Positions 1 through 10,860 of a DNA stretch of 64,000 nt are shown here, piece after piece. The DNA lies in contig OX638130.1 of the NCBI GenBank assembly GCA_951804985.1, positions 124,509,593 to 124,573,592 on the forward strand. Reading direction: 5' to 3'. The position numbers and the translations under genes are program-made. Every line of letters begins with the position of its first letter. The first letter of the stretch is position 1. This DNA comes from Dryomyza anilis. Taxonomy: Eukaryota; Arthropoda; Insecta; Diptera; Dryomyzidae. The notes under the pieces are model-generated. The model was not told the DNA's origin, ran no database searches, and saw only the letters and a program-made list of their open reading frames with translations.

Positions 1-108
1 AATGCTACTTCAGGTGGGGATCCGCTTTGAAAACGATCCGTTTTAAATACGTATTTGGTACGTAAATCTTCAGTATTTTTATTAATGCTTAAAAAACTCG
101 TCACTTAC

Positions 109-895
109 CGCATGTATCGCTGTCACTGTCATCGATAGTGCTCGCCTGATCGCCGCTAATGCTGCTGCCGCCACCAATACCACCACCTGCCGTATTCTGC
201 GCTGCACCGCTCAGATCACGCACCGCTATCGGGTGCGGCGAACGCGAACGTTCATCATGATCCAGTCCGGCGGCAGCATCCGCTTCACGTATGCGTTCGC
301 GTTCTTGCTGGAGCGCCGCATAGTGTGCCGCCTGCATGGCATGCAGTCCGTTGTGTGGACCAGCGGCGCCAACTGGAAAACCACCGCCCATTAGATGAGC
401 GGCAGCGGAGACTGGATGCAGCGAATGTTGTTGCTGTTGTTGATGATGTTGCTGCTGCTGTTGCTGCAAAGCGGCTGCAGAGGATGGTGCTTGTGGTGGT
501 GGCGGCGAGCCGTGATAATGATGTTGTTGTTGTTGCTGCTGATGTTGTTGCAACAAGTGTTGCTGTTGCGCCAAATAGTGTTGCAGCGCTGCATGTTGTT
601 GCTGCTGCTGTTGTTGATGGTGCTGTTGCTGCTGTTGTTGCTGTAATTGATGATGATGATGCGCATGCAATGGATGCAACATGCTGCCAAGGCGGCCACT
701 GTCACCACCTGGTGGCGATGCGTTACGTATTGCAGCCGCCGCTGCTGCTGCGCTGCCCGCAAGAATGTCAGTGATCATAAAGCGCGATCGTGACGCATGC
801 AGGGAGGACAGCGAATCACGCTGCACCACCGACGTGGCGGTGGGAACGGCGACAACGTTGGCGGTGCTGGACATTTCGGGGGGCATCGTGGTCAT
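109..895 (-). CDS. B-H2: Bar-class homeobox protein, N-terminal coding exon (partial)
   Basis: This is the first coding exon of a Bar-family homeodomain transcription factor; in flies these specify eye, sensory-organ and distal-leg cells. The ATG at 895-893 opens 262 codons that run to a consensus donor (G|GTAAGT, GT at 108-107), leaving phase 1. Residues 37-47 read SRFMITDILAG, the FIL-type repressor motif of Bar proteins, followed by an alanine run. Long His/Gln runs (CAG/CAT repeats) then extend to about residue 160. An acidic TIDDSDSD stretch precedes the donor, as it does before the homeobox in Bar proteins. The homeobox exon is beyond the left edge. The start resembles what I expect for B-H2 rather than B-H1, whose N-terminus as I recall it differs, but the paralogue choice is tentative. 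mei-217/218 nearby fits, since in D. melanogaster both loci lie in the same X-chromosome region as I recall. Plus-strand ORFs here are shadows. Confidence 0.8.
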
Positions 896-939
896 TGGGT
901 TGGCGTTGCGTTGAGCTGCGAAAAGCAGTTTTAACGAAC

Positions 940-1640
940 TGTCAGATACTTTTTGGCAATTGTGCGATACTTTTCAAAAGATACTTTATCAAAGTTGAGA
1001 TACTTCTGTGAGTTGCAGTAACTATTTTAAGTTAGAAGATACCCAATTTACAGATTTGTGCAATTTAAAGGTACTTTTGCATATATGTGATATGTTTGCC
1101 TAAGCTTTATATGATTTGTAGATACTTGTGCTATATGTAGATACTTTTCCAATATGCAGATACTTTTGCAATTTGCAGTTACTTTTGTATATCCTGAATA
1201 CTCTTAAGTTTTTGAAGCTACTTTTTAAAAGGTTTAGCTGTATTAACCGTAGATACTTGTATTAATTGCAGATACTTTTTGTAATTGTCAGATATTAATC
1301 ACTTTGCGTTATATTTATCTCCGTAAGATGCTTTGCAATCAATTTACAATATTATAAAATAGTTGTCAAGTTGTTTTTGTTTTAGCAGTTACTTTTGCAT
1401 CTGTGCGATACTTTATAATTTTTAGATACTTCTTTATATTTTGTGTTTTTAATTAATTGTAGTAATTTAACGTTAATGTTCAATGTTTGAGGTGCATTTA
1501 TAACTTTGAGATATTTGTATATTTTTGAGATACTTTTATATCTTTGAGATACTTTTTTATCTTTAAGATATTTTTGTGTTTTTAGTTGAATTTTGTGTTT
1601 TTAGTTGAATTTTACAATTTTAAATTATTTTTTACACTTT
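940..1640. repeat. Degenerate AGATACTTTT repeat next to the Bar start codon
   Basis: About twenty imperfect copies of AGATACTTTT recur every 20-35 bases, separated by AT-rich filler such as GCAATTTGCAG. The block begins about 45 bases upstream of the Bar ATG, so it lies in the 5' UTR or proximal promoter. No ORF fits it. On the gene's own strand the core reads AAAAGTATCT. Confidence 0.6.
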
Positions 1641-1964
1641 AAAATATTTTAATGTCACTATAAGCTGCATTGCGTTACTTTTGTCACTTTGCAAAACACT
1701 TGTTTTTTTTCTTCTTTCTTTTTGGTTAGTTTCTTCTCATAAACACCGTCGCTTCTCGTATTTTTTATAAATGATTTTTCAAAAACACAAGCGTTACTTT
1801 TAGCGCTGTTCAACAACCGCTCGTGTTTGCTGTTCGACCGACACTAAACGCTGTCGTTCCAATTGCCATTCCAACTGCCTGGCAAAATAGTAACGTTGTA
1901 TCTTCTAGATATACGCGCTATAAAACCGGTAAAACAAGTCGCCACTTAATCGGACTCGTTACTC

Positions 1965-2310
1965 ATGTCGCTCTCTCTCTCTCTCTGTCTCGCATAGCGT
2001 CCACTGCGTGTGGCGCTTCATCATCATCATACTGTCCTCCCGCTCTGTGTCATGGCGCATGTGCGCTGCTGTCTGTCGCGCAAATGTCCGTCCATGCATC
2101 CATCCATTTAGCCATCTATCCGTCGTCTATAGTCGTTGTATCTGTTGGCTGCATTTATTGGTCATAATTGCTTCGATTGACATTCATTAGATATCAATGA
2201 AAACAACAACAACAACAGCAGTCGAGAGTCAGTCTCTGGCACGCTCACTCACTCCCTCTTTTACTCTCTCGCTTGCTCGTTCTCTCTAGCTCTCTATGTA
2301 GGTGTGAGTG
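1965..2310 (-). promoter_or_regulatory. GAGA-rich candidate promoter of the Bar gene
   Basis: Two CT-rich tracts (about 1970-1995 and 2240-2305) read GAGAG repeatedly on the minus strand, the strand of the Bar gene whose ATG is about 1.1-1.4 kb downstream. The DNA between them is more GC-rich than its surroundings and holds no coding exon. GAGAG is the binding core of GAGA factor (Trl), common at promoters and Polycomb response elements of developmental regulators. The placement is inferred; no TATA or initiator was assigned. Confidence 0.4.
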
Positions 2311-2639
2311 AGCGTTGCAATGGCCGGTGGTGGTGCTGGCGAAATTTCTAGTATGGGCTGTGTGGTGAGTTTTTTTTTTTGTGATTTGTGTACGGTTTAT
2401 TGCAGGAAATTGAGGTATTTTTGTCGAATTTCCTGCACATTTTGAAAGGTTTGTTTGGCAAGTTTGATGTTTTGACTGCCAATTATGACCCGAATACAGA
2501 ATTTCTAATGTATGGGGGTAATAAGAGAAAAATGTTCGTTCTCTTTAATTTATATCAATTTTCTTAGTTTTTAATAATTATTTGTTTTTTTGTTTGTTGT
2601 TTCAGAAATTAGTTCTTGTTCTTTAAAACCTGAAATTTA

Positions 2640-3420
2640 ATGGGGCTATACACAATATTTCGTCTACAAAATAATAATAATAATGTTTGCTATTTTCTTG
2701 TCATGCCTATGCAAATACAGCCATTAAAATATATACTTAAATTTGGGTCCATCTACATCCAAGACATATAGAACAAAAATATGACATCAAATAATGAAGA
2801 TGCCTGTATTGACGCGTCATCTGTCGTTATGGTTCCTAAAAATGAAAAATGCGATTTTTGTCTTCAGAATAATAATACTTTTTGCTATTTTGTTGACTTA
2901 TCCTTAATTTTGGGTTCATATCCGAGACAAAATCGAATAAATAACGCTTCAAATAATTAACGAATCATGGAACAATCATTTATTTTCTTTTCTAATAAAG
3001 AAGAATCTAATTCCTATATTGAATATATATTTAAATTATATAGCACTGTTTTATTTTTAAAAAACCTACCTATTATTTCTATGAAATGGATTGCATTACT
3101 CTAATTTTTTTGAATTGACGAACACTTCAAATTGAGACTATCTAGATAATGAATATGCCTATTAAAGAACCATGACACAATCATCTGTTCTCGTTCTCTG
3201 GGTCAATCTATATCCAAGGCAAAATCCAAAAAATAACACTTCAAATTATAGACGAATTAAGGAACAAGCATCATCAGTTCTCGTTTTTATTAATCAAAAA
3301 TGCAATTCTAGTATTGAATAAAGTATATAGCATTGTTTTATTTTAAAAATACCAACCTAGTGTATCCAAGTTCGATCTTGTACAACTCCATATTACTGCA
3401 ACCATTCTCCCCCCGAGAAT
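2640..3420. repeat. Diverged tandem duplication, about 290-bp period
   Basis: The stretch around 2913-3100 is repeated in diverged form around 3205-3370. Shared blocks include AAAATCxAAxAAATAACxCTTC (at about 2928 and 3221), a following GAACAA block and TATAGCAxTGTTTTATTTT. A weaker copy precedes at about 2740-2880. There is no ORF and no clear terminal repeats. Confidence 0.45.
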
Positions 3421-3599
3421 AAACAGTATTTTCGATGTAGATGCTCGATAAAAGGTTTTTTTTTTGACTTGATTGATAGAGATCAGAAATAAGTTATTGC
3501 GAATGAAGGATATCGCTTGCAGTTCTGGGAATAAATTTTAGAAAACAATCCACTCTACTAAATCATTATAAAAATCATTGTAAGGCAACATTATACCTA

Positions 3600-3900
3600 C
3601 CCCAGACAAAATTTTTGGCAGGGTCGAGGCAGTTCAGAAACATTTCTATTTCAAACAGACAAAGGCGATGTTTGTATCAAAAACTGTCTATTTTCTGCCG
3701 TTCCCCAAATATGGCGTGAATCTGCCACTAAAATGCCATCAAATTTTACAACCTGCTATACACTTCCCAAAATATTCTACTTATCTGTGCGTTTGCCGGA
3801 AATATGCCCGAAATATTCCAGAAAAATGCCAAAAATATTGTCTCAGGTATTTGAATTCATTAAATTTGGAAATATTTATATTCAGTATATCAAAAAAGTC
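3600..3900 (+). repeat. Dispersed repeat family R, copy 1
   Basis: This segment shares ordered blocks with 11510-11990, 41650-41860 and 60440-60770: CAGACAAAATTTTTGGCAGG, CCCCAAATATGGCGTGAAT, AATTTTACAACCTGCTATAC, and CCGGAAATATGCCCGAAATA followed by a GAAAAATGCC block. The 83-residue ORF inside it is not conserved between copies, so I treat this as an unclassified transposon remnant. Confidence 0.5.
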
Positions 3901-4049
3901 CTTTTTAAATTCACCATAGCCCACACAACTACATATTAACTAAATTCAACTATTTGCCCACAAAGTGGTGAACAATTTTATAGCAACATTTTATAGTCAC
4001 CACGTTCGAAAATTATAGCAATCTAAAGACAAAACAAACAACTCACCAT

Positions 4050-4740
4050 GTTGTATTTATACTCACCTCAACCGCCATTATCATAAACACCACCACCCAA
4101 CTCATTAACAACAACAAATACAACAGCAACATGTTGTGCTTGTGTTACTCTGCCTCTTCTGCTTTGTATTTGTTCTTGTTGTTGTTATCGTTTTTGTTGC
4201 TCTTTATTGATGTCTTCATCCTGCTGCCATGGTCAGAGCAACGCAGCGCGCAGGCAGCAGTAGCATCGCGCGGCATCATAAGCATCGTGTTTAACACGAT
4301 TTGGCTCCGCCTTCGTGTCGTGGTTGAAACTCGTTGCAGCAGCAACAGACAATGTTGCTGTTTCAGTTGCGCTGCAACAAAAGTTGCCAAAGACAATTGT
4401 GATGCTCAAATGTTTTTGTTACCTTTTTTGCTTTTTGGACTCTTAGCACTTTTTGTTTGGCATTTAAACAGTAAATTGACAGCAGTTAAATGTTGCTGTC
4501 GCTGTTTTTGTTGTTGTTGCTGCTGTTGTTGTTGTTACTCTTTTGTTTTTGGACGCATTTGAGTGTGTTTGTCTCGGTGTGTGTAACGCAGTTTATGCGA
4601 GCGTTAAAAATGGCTGCGCAGCATATGAGAAGCTTAAAATTCCAAGCACCAAAAAAAAAACAACTACAGCAATTGATAACGGTGATATTTAAGCGCTACA
4701 GCAACAACAACAACGTAAATTGTCGCTGAACAGAGTTGCG
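4050..4740. other. Trinucleotide-rich non-coding block
   Basis: The block is rich in CAA/TTG and GCTG runs, including a TTGTTGTTGCTG tract at about 4508-4540, with a more complex core at 4210-4400. The 143-codon plus-strand ORF here ends in a run of cysteines made only by TGT/TGC repeats. I do not call it a gene; a regulatory role is possible. Confidence 0.35.
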
Positions 4741-4849
4741 CATTTTTAAACCAATTTAAAAAATTTCAAAATATTTTTGAAATATTTTTTTTTTCAATTT
4801 TTAATTTTTCATTCTGAAATATAAATTTCTGTGATAATTTAATTTTTAC

Positions 4850-6990
4850 TGAAAATATTAATTTTAAATGGAAAATTGAATTTTTAGTGAAAAAATTGAA
4901 ATTTTAGTGAAAAATTGAATTTTTAGTAAAAAATTGAATTTTTAGTGAAAATTTGAAGTTTTAGTGAAAAATTTAATTTTTAGTGAAAAATTCAATTTTT
5001 AGTGAAAAATTTAATTTTGAGTGAAAAATTGAATTTTTAGTGAAAAATTGAATTTTTAGTGAAAAATTGAATTTTTAGTGAAAAATTGAATTTTTAGTGA
5101 AACATTGAATTTTTAGTGAACAATTGAATTTTTAGTGAAAAATTGAATTTTTAGTGAAAAATGGTTACTGTAAAATTTAATTTTTAGTGAAAAATTGAGT
5201 TTTTAGTGAAAAATTTAATTTTTAGTAAAAAATTGAAGTTTTAGTGAAAAATTGAATTTTTAGTAAAAAACTGAATTTTTATTGAAAATTGAATTTTTAG
5301 TGAAAAATGTAAATTTTAGTGAAAAATTGAATTTTTAGTGAAAAATTGAATTTTTAGTTAAAAATTGAAATTTTAGTGAAATAAATTTTTTTTTTGTGAA
5401 AAATTGAATTTTTAGTGAAAATTTGAATTTTAAGTGAAAAATTGAATATTTGTTGAAAAAATGAATTTTTAGTGAAAATTTGAATTTTTGGTGAAAAATT
5501 GAATTGAATTGAATTGAATTTTAAGTGAAAAATTGAATATTTGTTGAAAAATTAAATTTTTAGTGAAAAATTGAATTTTTAGTGAAAAATGGAATTTTTA
5601 GTAAAAAATTGAATTTTTAGTGAAAATTGAATTTTAGTGAAAAATTGAATTTTTAGTGAAAAATTTAATTTTTTTAGTGAAAAAATGGAATTTTGAGTGA
5701 AAAATTGAATTTTTAGTGAAAATTGAAATTTTAGTGAAAAATTTAATTTTTAGTGAAAAATTTAATTTTTAGTGAAAATTTTAATTTTTAGTGAAAAATT
5801 CAATTTTTAGTGAAACTTTTAAATTTTAGTGATCAAATTTTTTATTTTAGTGAAAAATTAAATTTTTAGTGTAAAATTGAATTTTTAGTGAAAAATTTAA
5901 TTTTTTTAGTGAAAAAATGGAATTTTGAGTGAAAAATTGAATTTTTAGTGAAAATTGAAATTTTAGTGAAAAATTTAATTTTTAGTGAAAAATTTAATTT
6001 TTAGTGAAAATTTTAATTTTTAGTGAAAAATTCAATTTTTAGTGAAACTTTTAAATTTTAGTGATCAAATTTTTTATTTTAGTGAAAAATTAAATTTTTA
6101 GTGTAAAATTGAATTTTTAGTGAAAAATCGAATTTTTAGTAAAAAATTTAATTTTTAGTGAAAATTTGAATTTTTAGTGAAAAATTATATTTAGTGAAAA
6201 ATTGAATTTTTAGTGAAAAATTGAATTTTTAGTGAAAAATTGAATTTTTAGTGAAAAATTGAATTTTTAGTGAAAAATTGAATTTTTAGTGAAAAATTGA
6301 ATTTTTAGTGAAAAATTGAATTTTTAGTGAAAAATTGAATTTTTAGTGAAAAATTGAATTTTTAGTGAAAATTTGAATTTTTTAGTGAAAAATTGAATTT
6401 TGTAGTGAAAAAATGAATTTTTAGTGAAAATTTAAACTTTTAGTAAAAAATTGAATTTTTTAGTGAAAAATTGAATTTTTAGTGAAAAATTGAATTTTTA
6501 GTGAAAAATTTAATTTTTAGTGAAAAATTTAATTTTTAGTGAAAATTTTAATTTTTAGTGAAAATTTTAATTTTTAGTGAACATTTCTATTTTAGTGAAA
6601 AATTGAATTTATAGTAAAAAATTTAAATTTTAGTGAAAAATTGAATTTTTAGTGAGACATTTTATTTTTAGTGAAAATTTTAGTTTTTAGTGAAAAATTG
6701 AAATTTTAGTGAAAATTTTAATTTTTAGTGAAAAATTCAATTTTTAGTGAAAAATTCAATTTTTAGTGAAAAATTTAAATTTTAGTGATAAAATTTTTTT
6801 TTTAGTGAAAAATTAAATTTTTAGTGTGAAAAATTTAATTTTTAGTGAAAAACTGAATTTTTAGTGAAAAATTGAATTTTTAGTGAAAAATTTAATATTT
6901 AGTGAAAAATTTAATATTTAGTGAAAAATTTAATTTTTAGTGAAAATTGAATTTTTAATAAAAATTTAAAATTTAGTGAAAATTGTATAT
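4850..6990. repeat. AT-rich minisatellite array 1 (19-bp unit)
   Basis: The array consists of more than one hundred degenerate copies of a 19-bp unit, GAATTTTTAGTGAAAAATT. The core TTTTTAGTGAAAAA is nearly self-complementary around AGTG, so single strands could fold into many small hairpins. Variants differ by A/T substitution and 1-2 base indels, while AGTG is strongly retained. A 232-bp higher-order duplication lies within it. Confidence 0.95.
5657..6120. repeat. Higher-order 232-bp tandem duplication inside array 1
   Basis: A block with marker variants (AAAAAATGGAATTTTGAGTG and GTGATCAAATTTTTTA) occurs twice with identical internal order. ATGG markers are at 5685 and 5917, and GATC markers at 5831 and 6063; both are offset by 232 bases. 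This indicates recent unequal exchange or replication slippage of a multi-unit block. Confidence 0.85.
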
Positions 6991-8309
6991 TTAAATTAAT
7001 TTCTATTTCGTGTACATTACATTGTTCAACTTTAGGTCACTTTCGCCGCACATCGACATTTTGCCCATAATGCGTGACAATTACCACTAATTAGCGCACG
7101 TAACCCAACCGTTGACCGTAACAGTTTTTGGGACATTTCATATTTTCAAAAATTTATTTAGTAATGAAGACAATCAAGGCGAGCTGTAAAAATGACGCAA
7201 AAAAACAATTAAAAAGAATAAATTATTATTTTAAAACATTTTCAAACATTTGAATTGTTTTAGTTTTTTAGAAATTTTATAACTTCCGCTGGTGCACGTA
7301 ACAGCAACAGGTTTTAATTGCAAACAATAAAATTCAGTTAATTATTTTTTGTTTTAATTAGTGAAAAAGTTATCATTAAAGCAGGTGACCATTAACTATA
7401 ATTTAGAGTTTTAATTGGGTCACATTAGAGCTGCTTCCACTTCACAGTTGAAGCAAACGAGAAACCTAATAGCAAAACATCCACCATTATTCTCTATATG
7501 TACTCTATAAACAGCCTTTAAAAAAAATCAAAACACCCTCTGAAAGCTTATTAAGTAAACTTCTGAGGTAGTAGCTGCTGGGTTGGAATTTGGGATGCTA
7601 CCTCCTGCCTTTTTAGGTGACATAATTGCGCTACTTTCACTCGTGCATTTAGCGCCCTTGAGATGAAAGCATTCGAAAATCCTATTTAGTGTTTCTTTTT
7701 TTTGGCTGAGATATATCAAAAGCTCTGTTGGCAGCATATTTAAAGCTATTAGCTATGTGTTTTTTGTGGCTCTCGACTGCTTTCGAAGGGTGCTTTAGAG
7801 GTGGACCTTGAACTGCGTTGGTTGTTTTTGAAGTGGTGGCGTGGGGGGTTTTTAATGTGGTGCCTGCCTGGAATTTGGTTAAGTGCTACGGGTTGTGTTT
7901 TTTTTTTTGGTAACACTTCAAAGTGTTTGGTTGGTGTTTTCGTAAAAAGGTGTCAGGCATTTAATTTGTTCGCTGTCGCTCGATCTCTTAATTGAGTGAG
8001 ATCTCGTACGCAGATTAAGAGCAGGAGATACATTATCGATGCTAATGACAAATTTACATAATTTACAAGGTGTTTTTATTTTTTAATATATTTTCATAAT
8101 TTTACAATGATTTAATTGACAAAGTAGTTAAAAATTTGTGTTTGAAGTAAAGATTAAAAAAAAAGATTTACCACCTTATTTTGTAAAACGAAACGAAAAG
8201 TGATTCGTCAAATTTTCCAGTGAGAGCTTTTGCTTAGTTGTTCATTTCATAGTCACTTGTATTTCATTTATTACAAAAAAAAGTCTATCACTGGAATTTC
8301 TGACTTTTC
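6991..8309. other. Gene-free spacer between minisatellite arrays
   Basis: The start (7025-7110) is a short, complex, GC-richer island containing ACTAATTAGCGCACG, possibly regulatory. Around 7530-8000 the DNA is of ordinary complexity, but its ORFs of 60-70 codons are unrecognised. At about 8165-8310 lies the left part of the MITE family that is complete at 28554-28715. Confidence 0.4.
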
Positions 8310-9395
8310 TCATGAAAATTGAATTTCAAGTGAATTTTTAGTGAAAATTTTAATTTTTAGTAAAAAATTGAATTTTTAGTAAAAATTGAAATTTTAGTGA
8401 AAAATTGAATTTTTAGTGAAAAATTGAATTTTTAGTAAAAAATTGAATTTTTAGTGAAAAATTGAATTTTTAGTAAAAAATTGAATTTTTAGTGAAAATT
8501 TGAATTTTTAGTAAAAATTGAATTTTTAGTGAAAATTTAAATTTTAGTGAAAAATTGAATTTTTAGTGAAAAAATGAAAAATTGAATTTTTAGTGAAAAA
8601 ATGAAACATTGAATTTTTAGTGAAAATTTTAATTTTTAGTGAAAAATTTAATTTTTAATGAAAATTTTAATTTTTAGTGAAAAATTTAATTTTTAGTGAA
8701 AATTTTAATTTTTAGTAAAAAAATTGAATTTTTAGTGAAAATTTAAATTTTAGTAAAAAATTTAATTTTTAGTGAAAAAATGAAAAATTTAATTTTTAGT
8801 GAAAATTTTAATTTTTAATGAAAATTTTAATTTTTAGTGAAAAATTTAATTTTGAGTGAAAATTTTAATTTTTAGTGAAAATTGAAATTTTAGTGAAAAA
8901 TTGAATTTTTATTGAAAAATTGAATTTTTAGTGAAAAATTGAATTTTTAGTGAAAAATTGTATTTTTAGTAAAAAATTGAATTTTTAGTGAAAATTGAAA
9001 TTTTAGTGAAACATTGTATTTTTAGTGAAAAAATGAAAAATTGAATTTTTAGTGAACATTTTAATTTTTTAGTGAAACAGAATTTTTAGTAAAAAATTGA
9101 ATTTTTAGTGAAAATTTGAATTTGAAGTAAAAATTGAATTTTTAGTGAAAAATTAAATTTTTAGTGAAAATTTTAATTTGAAGTAAAAATTGAATTTTTA
9201 GTAAACAATGAAATTCTAGTGAAAAATTGAATTTTTAGTGAAAAATTGAATTTTTAGTAAAAAATTGAATTTTTAGTGAAAATTGAATTTTAAGTGAAAA
9301 ATTTAATTTTTAGTGAAAATTGAAATTTTAGTGAAAATTTTAATTTTTAGTGAAAAATTGAATTTTTAGTGAAAAAATTATTTTTTAGTTATGAC
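8310..9395. repeat. AT-rich minisatellite array 2 (same 19-bp unit)
   Basis: This array uses the same GAATTTTTAGTGAAAAATT unit as array 1, with more AGTA-for-AGTG variants and several short units. It begins directly at the right edge of a truncated MITE copy, which suggests that expansion, or the deletion that made the junction, removed the MITE's right end. Confidence 0.93.
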
Positions 9396-9590
9396 AATTT
9401 TAATATAATAGTTTTCGTAAGGGGCGTCGATGTTTTAAATTAAATATTTATATAGTTGATTTTTTAAAGCACCTGAAAATTTGTTAAATTTTAAAAAAAT
9501 TCAAAAGATAAAACCATCGAAATTAAAAAAATTCATATTAAGATTTATAAATTTCAAATTCAATTTTTGAATGTTTTCTCAATTTTTGTA

Positions 9591-9791
9591 TCACAGAGAA
9601 AAATAATCGACGTAAATATAGAAACAATTACTAATTATATTTCATTTCATATTCATATTAGCAAACGGATTTGCTGAATTAACGAAGAATAGCAAATGTT
9701 TCCATTAAATTAGTGAATTCCATTGCTGGATTGGTTAATGAATGCAATTAATATCGGTTGCTTTATTTACGTCGATTATTTTTTTCTGTGA
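9591..9791. mobile_element. MITE with 28-bp terminal inverted repeats and TA flanks
   Basis: The element starts TCACAGAGAAAAATAATCGA and ends with the near-perfect inverse, reading TCACAGAAAAAAATAATCGA on the other strand; the match continues through CGTAAATA. It is 201 bp, has no ORF, and is flanked on both sides by TA, as expected of a non-autonomous Tc1/mariner-type element. Confidence 0.8.
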
Positions 9792-9939
9792 TACTTAGAT
9801 ATAGCTAAATTTAATAAATAATATTTAACGAAATATTTTTCATTTTTCAAAATTTTATTATATAAAAAAATTAAATTTTCAAAAACAAAAAACGTTTCGA
9901 AATTCACAAATTTCATAAATATATTTTAAATTGCTAAAC

Positions 9940-10860
9940 CGCGTAAATCCCACTTCCGATGATCGCGATCATTAGCCAAATATTAGCCTGATTTCATTAG
10001 AGACCGACTCCATCGCCGCCGTCATTGAGACCTGCGTGATTTTTATGAATGAGTTTTTTTATTTCGGGCAACGTCAAGCCACAGCAAAACTCTCACTTTA
10101 CTGCATAATCGCATTATAATTGATTTGCACCGCCTGCGAGTCTCATCGCCCGTATCCTCCCCAGTAATCCATAAAATGAAGAAGAAGAGGCAATTAATAA
10201 GGCAACCAAACGATCTGCGCCCGCCGCTAATGAGGGTCAAAACAGAGCGAAAATCTACGAAAAATTATTAAATAAATAAAAGCGCCAAATTAATCCCAAG
10301 AAATCTGGGGTCTGTCTGTCTAAAGTGCCGACAAAACGATCGCGATCGTGACATTGCGTGATTAACGCAAAAACATTTCTTCTTGATGAAATGACATGAC
10401 GTGTCGTGAGGTGAGGTGCTGTCGTGACGAAACGAACCAAGGCCGAGATCCAACTTAAAACTACTGAGCATCAAATGAATGAATCTATTGTGGGTCAAGT
10501 TGGATGCGGCAACGCCTTAAATATGGATCAACTTTAAATCGGTTGAATCGGCGTTCGTTGTATGAATGAACGTCGTATTTCACGCATTTCGTGTGACGCC
10601 ACATTGACGTACCAACAAACGACGATGGTCGATGGACGGACGCACGGTCGTTGGTCGGTCAGGCGAATTGCGTAGGAGCGGCGGCGGCACAATTTCGAAA
10701 GCGGCGGATCAAGGCGATTAGCGCGACTGGTCCGCTAATGCGGTGCGGCGGCTCAATTAAAATTTAGACGGCTTTTGGGCGAAACTTAATCGTTTGATTT
10801 GCTAAATGGCTGCAGGATGTAAGGAGCGGAAGACAGATTCTTGACTGACGCCACGAGTCA
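9940..10860. promoter_or_regulatory. GC-richer complex island, candidate Bar enhancer
   Basis: This block of about 0.9 kb is far richer in GC and CpG than its surroundings and is free of the local minisatellite. It contains homeodomain-type TAAT/ATTA cores, CGATCGCGATCG-like palindromes (9960-9970 and 10337-10350) and stretches such as GCGGCGGCACAATTTCGAAA. Its ORFs of 60-76 codons show no domain. Its position upstream of a Bar gene suggests a conserved cis-regulatory module; this is inference. Confidence 0.4.

Noticed and set aside
325..914. Plus-strand ORFs opposite the Bar exon
   Set aside because: They are antisense shadows of CAG/CAC repeats in the Bar coding exon and have no domain.
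4131..4562. 143-codon ORF with cysteine runs
   Set aside because: The protein is the translation of TGT/TGC trinucleotide repeats and has no recognisable domain.
4850..6990. CRISPR-like array
   Set aside because: There are no unique spacers between repeats; the unit is a continuous degenerate tandem repeat in a eukaryotic genome.
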